Assembly: GCA_028866905.1 (NCBI GenBank)
Contig: JAGWHI010000008.1
Coordinates: 1-38,324 of the forward strand
Direction of reading: 5' to 3'
From: Microcaldota archaeon
GTDB lineage: Archaea > Micrarchaeota > Micrarchaeia > Micrarchaeales > Micrarchaeaceae
Length of the DNA: 38,324 bases
Positions 23,234 through 31,337 of this stretch are shown here, piece after piece. Both the position numbers and the translations under genes were made by a program. The notes beneath the pieces are model-generated. The model saw only the letters and a program-made list of their open reading frames with translations, did not search any database and had not been told where the DNA came from. Positions within the stretch are counted from its first letter, which is position 1, and each line of letters opens with the position of its first letter.

Positions 23234-23872
23234 CTACAATATACTATTGAACATCCCTTTAATAGCTTGCTCGAATATCGCCGCCAGCCCCGTGGGGCCG
23301 CCCCCTCCCTGCACACTCTGCGATACCTTCTCCAGCATGACACACCTGTAGTTGCCCTGGCTCGTCTGGGTGCATACCGGCGCAGAGGCCTGCGTGAAAG
23401 CGACAAGCGCACCGCTGGTCGACACGCTGGTTATAACCTTCCCGAACTGCATGAGCAGGTCGGTGTTCGTGCCCACGTCATAGACTATCCAGAGGTATCC
23501 GACGAATATGTTGCCCACGTGCTCCTCCTCGAAGGTGCACTGGAAATCGAGGTTGACCAGCTCGCCCGACCTGACCAGTATGTTCTCGGGCGTAGTGTTT
23601 GTGAATCCGGTGTCGTTCTTGGTGCAGCTCAGAGCTGTTATCACTATGCTGTCCGAAACAATCTGGCCGAACTGGATCTTCAGGGTGCCGGACGCGTTCA
23701 TAACTGGGTTGTTGCAGATGAATCCGGGCTGCGTGGTGCAGAGAGGCCCTACGACCCTGCCGGGCGAGAATATCCCGAGCTGCAGGAGCACAATGACTAC
23801 TATGACGCATACCACTATGAGCCATCCCCACTGAATGAGGAGCGCCCCCTGCCCCTTAACCTTAGAACCCAT
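23234..23872 (-). CDS. Type IV pilin-like protein with class III (KGQ) signal
   Basis: The 212-residue protein starts MGSKVKGQGALLIQWGWLIV and continues through a long hydrophobic helix to about residue 35. KGQ before the hydrophobic segment is the form of class III signal peptides cleaved by archaeal prepilin/preflagellin peptidase, and GW in the helix is common in DPANN pilin-like proteins. Cleavage between Gly and Gln is inferred. The globular part has six cysteines and N-x-T sequons and carries GGGGPTG near the C-terminus, echoing the propeller protein next door. The ATG at 23872 is preferred over a TTG at 23875. A TATA element (about 23923-23932) lies upstream. Subunit of a pilus or a pseudopilin-like surface complex is likely. 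Confidence 0.7.
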   Translation of the reverse strand: MGSKVKGQGALLIQWGWLIVVCVIVVIVLLQLGIFSPGRVVGPLCTTQPGFICNNPVMNASGTLKIQFGQIVSDSIVITALSCTKNDTGFTNTTPENILVRSGELVNLDFQCTFEEEHVGNIFVGYLWIVYDVGTNTDLLMQFGKVITSVSTSGALVAFTQASAPVCTQTSQGNYRCVMLEKVSQSVQGGGGPTGLAAIFEQAIKGMFNSIL

Positions 23873-23952
23873 CAAGTCGCACTTTTCCCTGTCGGAAGTG
23901 ACTTTATTTCTAGGACAAGTTATTTAAAAGGTGTTATCCGCAGCGGGCCGAT

Positions 23953-24528
23953 TCAGCCGGCCGTGGCGACCTCCAGCTTCTTTATCTCCACCCTGCTCAG
24001 CTGGGATATGTGCCTGAGCTTCGAGTTCAGAAGCGCCTGGAGCTTGCCCTCCACCACCGCTGCTATGAGCGTGTCGAGGTCGTTGTCGGAGGCGAACGCC
24101 TTGATAAGGTCTGACATCTCCTTCCTGATCCCCACGAGCTTCGAGTGGTTGGCCCTTGCGCCGGTTATCGCTATGATCTTGACCACTATCGGAGTGCCGT
24201 CCTTGGTCGTCACAGGTATGACCGCGGATGAGACGCTCTTGTACCTCCTGACTATCGACCTTATGTAGCTGTATATGAGCTCCATCCTCACGAACCTTGT
24301 CTTCGCGGTAGTGCCGCTGACATCAGCCACGCGCAGGACAACGTTTGTGTTGGCGTGCTGCGGGTTCTTCGTGAGCGAATCAAGGCTGACTGTTATGTTC
24401 CTGTCCATCGCGGCCACGTCCTCATTCGCCGGCATCTCGCCTATCATGGCGTCGTTGAACGCCTTCGGCGCGTAAACCTGGAACCACTTCTTCATCTTCC
24501 ACTTGTCGACGGTTTTCTGCAAAGCCAT
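23953..24528 (-). CDS. rps3ae: 30S ribosomal protein S3Ae
   Basis: The 191-residue protein matches S3Ae (S1e). It begins MALQKTVDKWKMKKWFQVYAP, then PKAFNDAMIGEMPA, and later FVRMELIYSYIRSIVRRYKS and GIRKEMSDLI. The ATG at 24528 gives the usual start; a GTG at 24537 overlapping the S15 stop is less likely. It follows rps15 by 5 nt, forming an operon with it. Length is slightly short, without the acidic tail of larger homologues. Confidence 0.95.
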   Translation of the reverse strand: MALQKTVDKWKMKKWFQVYAPKAFNDAMIGEMPANEDVAAMDRNITVSLDSLTKNPQHANTNVVLRVADVSGTTAKTRFVRMELIYSYIRSIVRRYKSVSSAVIPVTTKDGTPIVVKIIAITGARANHSKLVGIRKEMSDLIKAFASDNDLDTLIAAVVEGKLQALLNSKLRHISQLSRVEIKKLEVATAG

Positions 24529-24533
24529 TAGTA

Positions 24534-24998
24534 TCACTTGCCCTTAATCAGCAGCTCGGCGCTCTTTATGTCGTACCTCCACGCGTTCGGGAGCCTGCCC
24601 CTGGATATGTAGTACTTCGTCAGCCTCCATATCTTCGCCTCGGTCCTGCCGAGCCTTATCCTGTTTGAAACGTCCTGCCTGTTCTTAGCCAGGTGCGAGT
24701 TGAGCCTCACAGCCTTCTTCATCAGGTCCAGCATGTCTGCTGGTATGTCGCCCTGGAGGCCGGCCTCCTTGAGCACCGCGCCCATACGCTTTCCGATCGT
24801 GATCTTCAGGTAGGGCACGCTGTGCTCCTTCTTAAGTATCTCGCCGATCATTGCCGGCGGAACTCCCTGCTTCGTGTACGATACTATGAGCTCCTCTATC
24901 TGCTTGGGGCTCGTCTCCGGCTTCGCTATCTCCTGCGCGCCGGCAACGGGCTTCCTGGACTTCGACCTCCCGTGCTTCTTTGAATGCATTCGTGCCAT
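24534..24998 (-). CDS. rps15: 30S ribosomal protein S15 (S13e-type)
   Basis: The 154-residue protein is archaeal S15. It has the archaeal/eukaryal N-terminal extension (MARMHSKKHGRSKSRKP), then SPKQIEELIVSYTKQGVPPAMIGEILKK with S13e character, and the S15 helices with LNSHLAKNRQDVSNRIRLGRTEAKIWRLTKYY. It binds 16S rRNA. The ATG at 24998 yields the conserved N-terminus; the upstream frame is not conserved. It is followed by rps3ae. Confidence 0.96.
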   Translation of the reverse strand: MARMHSKKHGRSKSRKPVAGAQEIAKPETSPKQIEELIVSYTKQGVPPAMIGEILKKEHSVPYLKITIGKRMGAVLKEAGLQGDIPADMLDLMKKAVRLNSHLAKNRQDVSNRIRLGRTEAKIWRLTKYYISRGRLPNAWRYDIKSAELLIKGK

Positions 24999-25046
24999 AA
25001 TACCTTGCTCTAAACGTTTGTTTTTCAAAAGCAGAAGGAATTGCCG

Positions 25047-27473
25047 TCACACATCGACGGTTACGGAATACTCCCTGTCTTTTGAGACGCTCACGGATCC
25101 GGACTTGCATATCTGGGATATCTCGTCCTTCGACGCGAGCACAGCAGTATAGTATTCTTCAGGAACCTTTATATTTATTGATGTTATCTCCTTGTTGAGC
25201 GATATCCTCTTCGCGGCCTTCGCCTTCCTCACGTCCGCTATTATGTCGTTGAGCACAGCCCCCACCTTGGTGTAGTCGAAGTCCATCACGGCGCTCCTGA
25301 ACACCACGCCGTTTATTATGTATCCTGATCCCGGCTCCCTCGGCCTGTGCGGCGGAAGCCCGCCCTCGAACAGGCTGACCTGGCTGTACTCCGCGTTTAT
25401 CTCCTCTGCAGTGTACGGCATCACCGGGGCGACCAGCCTCAGGCACGACAGGAGCACATGCCGCAGCGTGTACAGAGCTGCCGTAGCGCCAGCCTGGTCC
25501 TTCGCCTCTTTTGAGTATACCCTGTACTTGACGTTCTCTATGTAATAGTCGCAGAACTCGTGCCAGTAGAAGTTGATCAGCTTCGTCATCGCCTCATAAA
25601 GGTTCATGCGCTCGTACGCGTCCTCGACCTCCCCGACCACCGTGTTGAGCCTGTCCAGTATCCAGAGGTCGAAAGCGCCAAGGTCCTTGTGCGGGGCGTC
25701 GTGCGGTATGTCCTTGCCTGCTACGAGCCCCTTTACGAACTTGGACGAGTTGGTCAGCTTCACGATGAAGCTGTTGGCGAAGTTTATCTCCTCGTACGAG
25801 AACGGCTTGTCCTTGCCTATGCCTCCGCTGAGCGCGGCCCATAGCCTGATTGCGTCAACCGGGTACTTCGTCATCAGCTCCTCGGGCGACACGCCGTTGC
25901 CCGTGCTCTTGTGCATCTCCTTGCCAGTGGTGTCGAGTATCATCCCGTGGAGCAGCAGCTGCCTCCACGGCTTGTCGTCAGCCAGGGCCCAGCACCGCAG
26001 GATGGTGTAGAACGCCCATGTCCTGACTATGTCGAGCCCCTGTATGCGCATCGTAGCCGGGAACGCCCTCTTGAAAAGCTCCATGTCGTCCGGCCAGCCC
26101 GCAACAACCATCGGGGTTATCGAGGAGTCCACCCAGACGTCGCAGGTGTCGCGCTCCCCCACTATCTCGTGGGAGCCGCACTTCTCGCAGCTCTTCGCAG
26201 GCGCTTTGTCGACGGCCGGATCCACTGGCAGGTCCTCCTCGAACGGGGGAACCACGTGCCCGCACTTGGCGCAGTACCAGAACGGTATGGGCGTGCCGAA
26301 CACGCGCTTCCTGGAGATGTTCCAGTCCCACTCTATGAAGTCGCTCCAGTCTATCAGCCTCTGCCTTGCGAACTCCGGCGCCCACGATATGTCGTTGGCC
26401 AGCTCCTTTATCTTGCCGGCGAACTCCTTGCTCCTTATGAACCACTGTATGGACGACAGGAGCTCTATCTTTGTGCCGCACCTGTCGTGCACCTTTACGG
26501 TGTGCCTTGTCTGCTCGGATTTCTTCAGGTTGTCCTGGGCCTGAAGTTCAGCGATCACGGCCTTCCTGGCGTCCTTAACCGGCATGCCGGTGAACTTGCC
26601 CGCGTTCTTAAGCTTTCCGGACTCGTCTATCGCGTCGATTGTCTCGAGCTTGTGCTTGTACGCCATCGTCACGTCCGCCTTGTCGCCGAACGTGCAGACC
26701 ATCTCCGCACCTGTGCCGAACTCCTTCTCCACGGAATCATCGCCGATGACCGTCACCTTCCTGGAGAAGATCGGCGTTATCGCAGCCTTCCCTATCAACC
26801 CCCTGTACCTGTCGTCCTTGGGGTTGACCGCCAGCGCCACGCAGGCGTGGAGCATCTCCGGCCTTGTCGTCGCTATGGTCAGCGGCTTGCCGTCTACCAT
26901 GAAGTCAATGTAGTTGAGCGCAGTCTCGCTCTCCTTCTCGACGGTCTCCTCCCTTGCAATGGAGGTGCCGCAATAGCTGCACCATTCGACAGGGTGCCTG
27001 CCCCTGTAGAGCATGCCCTTGTCGTTCATTATTATGAGCGACAGCTGGACCCTTCGCATGTAGTCCTTTGTCATTGTCACGTACTCGCGCCCCGGGTCGA
27101 AGCTCGCGCCAAGGCCGAGCATCTGCCGCTTCATCAGGTCGAGCTTCTCGCGCGCGAACTCCTCGCACTTGCTGTAGAACTCCTGTCGCGGCAGCCCCTT
27201 TCCGTGGAGCTTCTCCACCGCCAGCTCTATCGGGAAGCCGTGCGTGTCCCACCCCTGCGGGTATAGGACGCTGAAGCCCTTGAAGCGCATGTACCTGGCA
27301 ATCGCGTCTATGTAGCACACCCAGAACGCCTGGCCTATGTGCATCTCCCCGCTGGTGAAGGGCGGCGGAGTGTCTATGACGAAGAGCTTGCGCTTGGTGT
27401 CCTTGCCGTCGAACAGGAAAAGCTTTTTCTCGTTCCAGAGGTTATTCCACTTCTCGTATAACTCTGGGGTCAT
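25047..27473 (-). CDS. valS: Valyl-tRNA synthetase
   Basis: The 808-residue class I synthetase starts near IDTPPPFTSGEMHIGQAF, where HIGQ replaces HIGH, followed by PQGWDTHGFPIELAVEK. The CP1 editing domain has LTIATTRPEM. NISRKRVFGTPIPFWYCAKCGH and CDVWVDSSITP are archaeal ValRS features. The KMSKS equivalent reads KEMHKS in TTGKEMHKSTGN. IleRS and LeuRS were considered; IDTPPPFTSG and RVFGTPIPFWYC favour valine. Zinc-knuckle cysteines (CAKCG and CEKCG) are present. The C-terminus carries the anticodon-binding helices. It has its own TATA element upstream. Confidence 0.93.
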   Translation of the reverse strand: MTPELYEKWNNLWNEKKLFLFDGKDTKRKLFVIDTPPPFTSGEMHIGQAFWVCYIDAIARYMRFKGFSVLYPQGWDTHGFPIELAVEKLHGKGLPRQEFYSKCEEFAREKLDLMKRQMLGLGASFDPGREYVTMTKDYMRRVQLSLIIMNDKGMLYRGRHPVEWCSYCGTSIAREETVEKESETALNYIDFMVDGKPLTIATTRPEMLHACVALAVNPKDDRYRGLIGKAAITPIFSRKVTVIGDDSVEKEFGTGAEMVCTFGDKADVTMAYKHKLETIDAIDESGKLKNAGKFTGMPVKDARKAVIAELQAQDNLKKSEQTRHTVKVHDRCGTKIELLSSIQWFIRSKEFAGKIKELANDISWAPEFARQRLIDWSDFIEWDWNISRKRVFGTPIPFWYCAKCGHVVPPFEEDLPVDPAVDKAPAKSCEKCGSHEIVGERDTCDVWVDSSITPMVVAGWPDDMELFKRAFPATMRIQGLDIVRTWAFYTILRCWALADDKPWRQLLLHGMILDTTGKEMHKSTGNGVSPEELMTKYPVDAIRLWAALSGGIGKDKPFSYEEINFANSFIVKLTNSSKFVKGLVAGKDIPHDAPHKDLGAFDLWILDRLNTVVGEVEDAYERMNLYEAMTKLINFYWHEFCDYYIENVKYRVYSKEAKDQAGATAALYTLRHVLLSCLRLVAPVMPYTAEEINAEYSQVSLFEGGLPPHRPREPGSGYIINGVVFRSAVMDFDYTKVGAVLNDIIADVRKAKAAKRISLNKEITSINIKVPEEYYTAVLASKDEISQICKSGSVSVSKDREYSVTVDV

Positions 27474-27538
27474 GCACGCACTGTGCTATGTTATATGATT
27501 AGAAAAGTAAATAAAAAATAAAAATCAAAGGAGCAGGC

Positions 27539-27802
27539 TCAGGAGACTATCTCTCCTATGGCGAACCTAGCCTTCACGTCCGTTATTCTTACCTTCAGCT
27601 GGTCGCCCTCCTTGGCTCCCTTTATGAAGATCACGAATCCGTCCTTCTTCGCTATTCCGTCGCCCTTAGACGCCACGGCCTCGACTCGGACTTCTACCTC
27701 GTCGCCGACCTTGACCGGCTTTGGAACACCGCTGAAGTCATTCCTTGGACCTCTTGGTCCCCTCCTTTCCTCATATCCTCCTTCTTCATTCATTTCGTCC
27801 AT
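27539..27802 (-). CDS. TRAM-domain RNA-binding protein
   Basis: The 87-residue protein has an acidic/Gly/Arg-rich N-terminus (about residues 1-25, with ERRGPRGPRND) and a TRAM domain, KPVKVGDEVEVRVEAVASKGDGIAKKDGFVIFIKGAKEGDQLKVRITDVK (given here only to mark its start and end: residues about 28-85). Stand-alone archaeal TRAM proteins bind RNA and act as chaperones. A TATA-like caTTTAAAAgg lies about 70 nt upstream, leaving a leader of about 50 nt. Confidence 0.9.
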   Translation of the reverse strand: MDEMNEEGGYEERRGPRGPRNDFSGVPKPVKVGDEVEVRVEAVASKGDGIAKKDGFVIFIKGAKEGDQLKVRITDVKARFAIGEIVS

Positions 27803-28027
27803 TCTATCTGTCTCTAATACGTAGAATTAGCTTTCGCCTTACTCCGTATTCAGTATAGAGGTAGGCAGAGCATCCTTTTAAATGTTTGTGTGCCGCCGTG
27901 CGTGGCTCTGCGCCGAAAAGTGGTCGGTTGTTTCAGATGTACGGCCCCGTCCCGATAATCATGAGCTAAAACTGGCATGATGGCAAATACGCCAGATTTT
28001 TTAATTTGCCAAGTTGTTGCAAGAAGG
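27803..28027. other. Intergenic region with two inverted repeats
   Basis: This 225-nt gap holds the promoter of the TRAM gene. GCAGAGC (27865-27871) and GCTCTGC (27905-27911) form an inverted repeat that surrounds the TATA-like core. A second inverted repeat, tggcaaat and atttgcca about 15 nt apart (about 27983-28013) and including a T run, lies downstream of the DMT genes and may act in their termination. No convincing gene was seen. Confidence 0.5.
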
Positions 28028-28366
28028 TCAGCTGAGCCCAATCAGCACTACGCCGGCAGTTATCACAATCACGCCGGCCCACCTGAGGAGCGGCACGTTC
28101 TCCATGAGCACGAAGTAGGAGAATATCACAGTGAAGATGTAGCTCAGCCCGCCTATGCCGTAGGTCCAGCTCAGGTGCGCCCTGCTCAGCACTACGAAGT
28201 ATATCCCCGTGGAAATGAAATACGCAGCTACGCCAGAGACTATCCAGATCAAAAGGTCGCCGGTGTTGAGCCCGTACTTGAAGAAGAGCTGCCCAACAGC
28301 GCCGAGCAGCGTGGAGACCACCAGGAGCAGGACGTATAACGATTTGCCCTGTATGCGTTTCGCCAT
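28028..28366 (-). CDS. DMT-superfamily small transporter, half-size (SMR/EamA-like), B
   Basis: The 112-residue protein has four membrane helices in the SMR/EamA half-size pattern: LLLVVSTLLGAVGQLFFKYGL in the first, FVVLSRAHLSWTYGIGGLSYIF in the middle and GVIVITAGVVLIGLS at the end. It begins one nucleotide after its partner's stop codon, and the two probably assemble as a heteromeric antiparallel transporter, like EbrAB or ArnEF-type pairs. Substrate unknown. Confidence 0.75.
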   Translation of the reverse strand: MAKRIQGKSLYVLLLVVSTLLGAVGQLFFKYGLNTGDLLIWIVSGVAAYFISTGIYFVVLSRAHLSWTYGIGGLSYIFTVIFSYFVLMENVPLLRWAGVIVITAGVVLIGLS

Positions 28367-28729
28367 CTAAGCACCGTAAGACATGGCTATCAGCACTATG
28401 CCGAGGAACACGACCAGAAGCCCCAGAGCCCTCTTGGCGTTTATCCTCTCCTTGAACCATACGGCCGATATTATCGCTATGAATATGAATGTGCTGGCGA
28501 ACGTCGGGTAGACTATGGACAGCGGGGCGTCGCCGAGCGCGACAAGATAGACGCCGAGCGCCACGAGGTAGAGGACCACGCCCAGCAGCAGCGGCGTCCG
28601 CCTCGCCGCCTTCACGAGGCCCCTCCAGCCTGACACCTTCTCCCTGAGGCTGTGCTTGTACACCAGCTGCGCGAGCGAGGCCACTACCGCAGCAACAAGT
28701 GTTAAAAATATGACCAGATATATCTGCAT
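28367..28729 (-). CDS. DMT-superfamily small transporter, half-size (SMR/EamA-like), A
   Basis: The 120-residue protein has four membrane helices. YLVALGDAPLSIVYPTFASTFIFIAIISAVWFKERINAKRALGLLVVFLGIVLI (about residues 60-115) is the classical EamA C-terminal half, with the conserved Pro and the E-R loop. It lies directly upstream of the second half-size gene with no gap. The N-terminal SLAQLVYKHSLREKVSGWRGL region resembles the first half of EamA carriers. Divergent from a small membrane-protein gene; a TATA element lies between them. Confidence 0.78.
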   Translation of the reverse strand: MQIYLVIFLTLVAAVVASLAQLVYKHSLREKVSGWRGLVKAARRTPLLLGVVLYLVALGVYLVALGDAPLSIVYPTFASTFIFIAIISAVWFKERINAKRALGLLVVFLGIVLIAMSYGA

Positions 28730-28744
28730 CTAATCGGTGCCCAA

Positions 28745-29005
28745 ATGACGAGGCTGGAGCTGGAGATAATCACATCCCTGGCTACGATAGTCTTTGCGAT
28801 ATTGGCAATCGGCTTATTTATAGCTTCTGGGGGCAGCGCAGCGTTCTATGCGGCAATGGTGATAGCGCTCGCCGTAGGCTTCTTCAACGCATGGCTGATA
28901 TCCAAGTCCGGCAAGAAAACTGCGGCGTCCACGGAGCAGTACAGGCCGAAGCCCACCGTTATAATAAGCCCGAAGAAAAGCGCCAGGCGCAGAAGGAAGC
29001 GGTAG
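28745..29005 (+). CDS. Small two-helix membrane protein
   Basis: The 86-residue protein has two hydrophobic segments (about residues 8-28 and 32-52) and a basic, Lys/Arg-rich cytoplasmic tail ending SARRRRKR. No family recognised. It is divergent from the DMT pair; agatatatctg about 25 nt before the ATG fits a leaderless mRNA. It ends directly against the stop of pyrD on the other strand. Confidence 0.65.
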   Translation: MTRLELEIITSLATIVFAILAIGLFIASGGSAAFYAAMVIALAVGFFNAWLISKSGKKTAASTEQYRPKPTVIISPKKSARRRRKR

Positions 29006-30184
29006 TCAGCGCCTTATCTGTTCGAGCCTATCGATCCCGTAGCTGTCCATGGCCCTTAGCAGCGCGGCCTTGGCATCCCTCACCACAGCGAAACCCTCGT
29101 ACATTATCGAAGTGAAGAGCTGAACGGTGTTGACCCTGTGCTCTATCATCAGCTCCGGAACGTTCTCGGGCCATATTCCTCCGGCCGCGTTGATTATGGG
29201 CTTCCTGTTGCCTATGTTGTCGTTGTAGTCCTTGAGGTTGCCTTTCAGTATCGGGTAGATCGGCTTGCCGCTCTTCCCCCCGACGCCCATGCTCAGCCTC
29301 TGGTCCTCCGTCCTAAGGGTGTTGATCGCGGTTATCCCGTCGCCCCCAAGCTCCATCCACCGGGCTGCGACCCTCAGGTTCCTCTCCCTCGTCTGCTCGT
29401 CTGTGTGGGGCGGCATCTTCAGGAAGAAAAGGCAGCCGTCCAGGCCGGGATTGTCTAGCACGCACCTGGCCATGTCGTCGAAAACGTCGCCGTTGAAGAA
29501 CACCGCGAGCCCCTTGGTGTTCGGCGAAGCGAAGTTCACCTCCACCATGCGTATGCTCGTGCCTACGAAATAAGAGAGCGTGCCGATAAGCGCAGTCAGC
29601 TGGTCGCGCTCCTGCGCATGTAGCGGATCATCGGTCGGCCTTACTGCTATGCTTGCGTTGAGCGGCACCCTGTAGCTGTACCGCTCCAGGTTTTGGAATG
29701 CGACCTCGGGTCCAGCGAAGGGAAATCCAAGGCAATTGTTGATCGCCCTCTCCTTCTCCATGCGGACCACGCGCGATCCGGTCTCTATCTTGTTTATTTC
29801 TACGTTCAACTGCCTGTTCCCCGCCCACTCCGAACCGCTGAACCCCACCGTTGTCTGCAGCACCTGCTTTGTCTTCGGGTTGCCCTCCCAACGATAGGGG
29901 AGCATGGTGCCTACAGTTATGTAATCCATAATGCTGCCCAGCCCGTTGAGCATCTCCCCATTCTTGTCGAAGCCAGCGGCAAGGCCTACTGGCCCGTCGA
30001 GCTTCACAGTACCGCCGAGATTTACCGATAGCCTGTCCTTGCCGTAATCGAAGTAGCCGGACATGAGCTTCGCTGGGTACTCGTTCCTGAGAAACCTCTT
30101 GGCCGATTCGTGAGCCTCCTCGGGATCCTTGGAGAAATAGTATGGCTTTACCACGTGCCTGTAGAAAGAGCTGCCGATACCCAT
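29006..30184 (-). CDS. pyrD: Dihydroorotate dehydrogenase (class 2-like)
   Basis: The 392-residue flavoprotein oxidises dihydroorotate to orotate in pyrimidine synthesis. Family features are GPVGLAAGFDKNGEMLNGL near residue 65, TVGTMLPYRWEGNPKT, VEVNFASPNTKGL with a Ser where class 2 enzymes have their catalytic base, and NAAGGIWPENVPELM near the end. The long N-terminal helical segment suits class 2, membrane-linked, quinone-dependent enzymes, but class assignment is by eye. It overlaps pyrC by one base (TAATG), so translation is coupled. Confidence 0.9.
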   Translation of the reverse strand: MGIGSSFYRHVVKPYYFSKDPEEAHESAKRFLRNEYPAKLMSGYFDYGKDRLSVNLGGTVKLDGPVGLAAGFDKNGEMLNGLGSIMDYITVGTMLPYRWEGNPKTKQVLQTTVGFSGSEWAGNRQLNVEINKIETGSRVVRMEKERAINNCLGFPFAGPEVAFQNLERYSYRVPLNASIAVRPTDDPLHAQERDQLTALIGTLSYFVGTSIRMVEVNFASPNTKGLAVFFNGDVFDDMARCVLDNPGLDGCLFFLKMPPHTDEQTRERNLRVAARWMELGGDGITAINTLRTEDQRLSMGVGGKSGKPIYPILKGNLKDYNDNIGNRKPIINAAGGIWPENVPELMIEHRVNTVQLFTSIMYEGFAVVRDAKAALLRAMDSYGIDRLEQIRR

Positions 30185-31221
30185 TACTCCTTCACCTTCG
30201 GGAATACGCTCTTTATGCTGTAGTAGGTCAGCTCCTCGATCCTCCGCAGCGCATACAGCCTCGCCTGTTCGACAGCTCCAGCTGCGGACACCAGTTGCGA
30301 CAGCCTGCGTTGCATCAAAGCCCTCTGCAGGTTGTATACGAACTCCGCGTAGATCTCCAGGCTCCTGATACCCGAGGCGTAGGGCGGATTAAGCTTCTCG
30401 TCCACAGTATGTGGCGCGTGGTCTGTCTCAATCCAATCTATCTTCCCGTCGAGAAGAAGGTTATAGAGCTTGCGCCTTGTCGCCTCCTTCCTGAGCGGTG
30501 GGTTGCACTTCTTCAGCAGGCCGCTATGGCCCTGCATGTCCTCAGCGCTCCATGCCGCGTGGTGCGGCGTTATGCCGCAGCTCATGCTCAGCCTGTCGCT
30601 GTATTTGTTCCTGAGCTCTATGCCCTGCGTGGTCGACACGTGCGGTATGTGCAGGTGCGCGTCAGACTCGAATTCCAGAATGAACCTGACCTGGTCCTTT
30701 ATCGATTCGACCTCAGCTGTCTCGGGCCTTGCATCGGCCCACGTTTGCGGCCTGTCGGGGTCCCAGAGCTCCATCCTGAAAAGGCTCTCCTTCTCGCAGT
30801 GCACGGCTATCGGCCCGGTATACCCGAGCTTGGCGAGCTCCTTATGGACATCGCGCTGCTCCTTCTCGCCCTTTATCGCAAGGTTCCCTGTCGAAGGCCC
30901 GGCGTACATCTTCAGGCCGATCACGGGGTAAGACGGGTCCTCGACTAGCCCAACCATCTCTGCGATCTGGTTGGGGTCGGCCGTCACGCCGGCCCAGATG
31001 TAGTAGCCGTTGGAGCATCCCTCAGACGCGGCGAGTTTCAGCCTGTCGTCTATGGCCTTCACTGTGGTAAGCGGAGGATTGGTGTTCGGCATATCGAAAA
31101 CGAAAGAGATTCCGTTCATCCGGGCCAGTTGCATCCCTGAGGATATGGTCGCCTTGTACGACTCCTTCCCGCCCCTGAGGTGTATGTGCGCATCTCCCTT
31201 CGGCACCCTCTGCAGCTCCAT
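30184..31221 (-). CDS. pyrC: Dihydroorotase
   Basis: The 345-residue amidohydrolase makes dihydroorotate from carbamoyl aspartate. Metal-binding motifs are GDAHIHLRGG at residues 9-18 (HxH), IGLKMYAG with the carbamylated Lys, AVHCEKE, HVSTTQG and ETDHAPHT. Asn-rich FDMPNTNPPLTT is the family's substrate-loop motif. The order pyrC-pyrD with overlap gives two successive steps of pyrimidine synthesis. Lengths are a little short, without the last segment of some bacterial enzymes. The promoter lies in the interval shared with topA. Confidence 0.92.
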   Translation of the reverse strand: MELQRVPKGDAHIHLRGGKESYKATISSGMQLARMNGISFVFDMPNTNPPLTTVKAIDDRLKLAASEGCSNGYYIWAGVTADPNQIAEMVGLVEDPSYPVIGLKMYAGPSTGNLAIKGEKEQRDVHKELAKLGYTGPIAVHCEKESLFRMELWDPDRPQTWADARPETAEVESIKDQVRFILEFESDAHLHIPHVSTTQGIELRNKYSDRLSMSCGITPHHAAWSAEDMQGHSGLLKKCNPPLRKEATRRKLYNLLLDGKIDWIETDHAPHTVDEKLNPPYASGIRSLEIYAEFVYNLQRALMQRRLSQLVSAAGAVEQARLYALRRIEELTYYSIKSVFPKVKE

Positions 31222-31337
31222 TACGGATATGGTGCAAATCAGAAATATTTATTAGTTTTTAGTGTCGTCGTATGAGAAAGAGCTATAAACCTATAACAAA
31301 AAGCGTCTATACCGCGTTTTCTCGTTTTGAGGTTTGC

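Noticed and set aside
25911-27266. 451-aa open frame on the plus strand across valS
   Set aside because: Antisense shadow of a clear valyl-tRNA synthetase; composition is rich in Leu, Val, Arg and His with no domain.
27880-27980. Small plus-strand ORF of 32 codons in the gap upstream of the TRAM gene
   Set aside because: No ribosome-binding site, codon use unlike neighbours, and no recognisable sequence.
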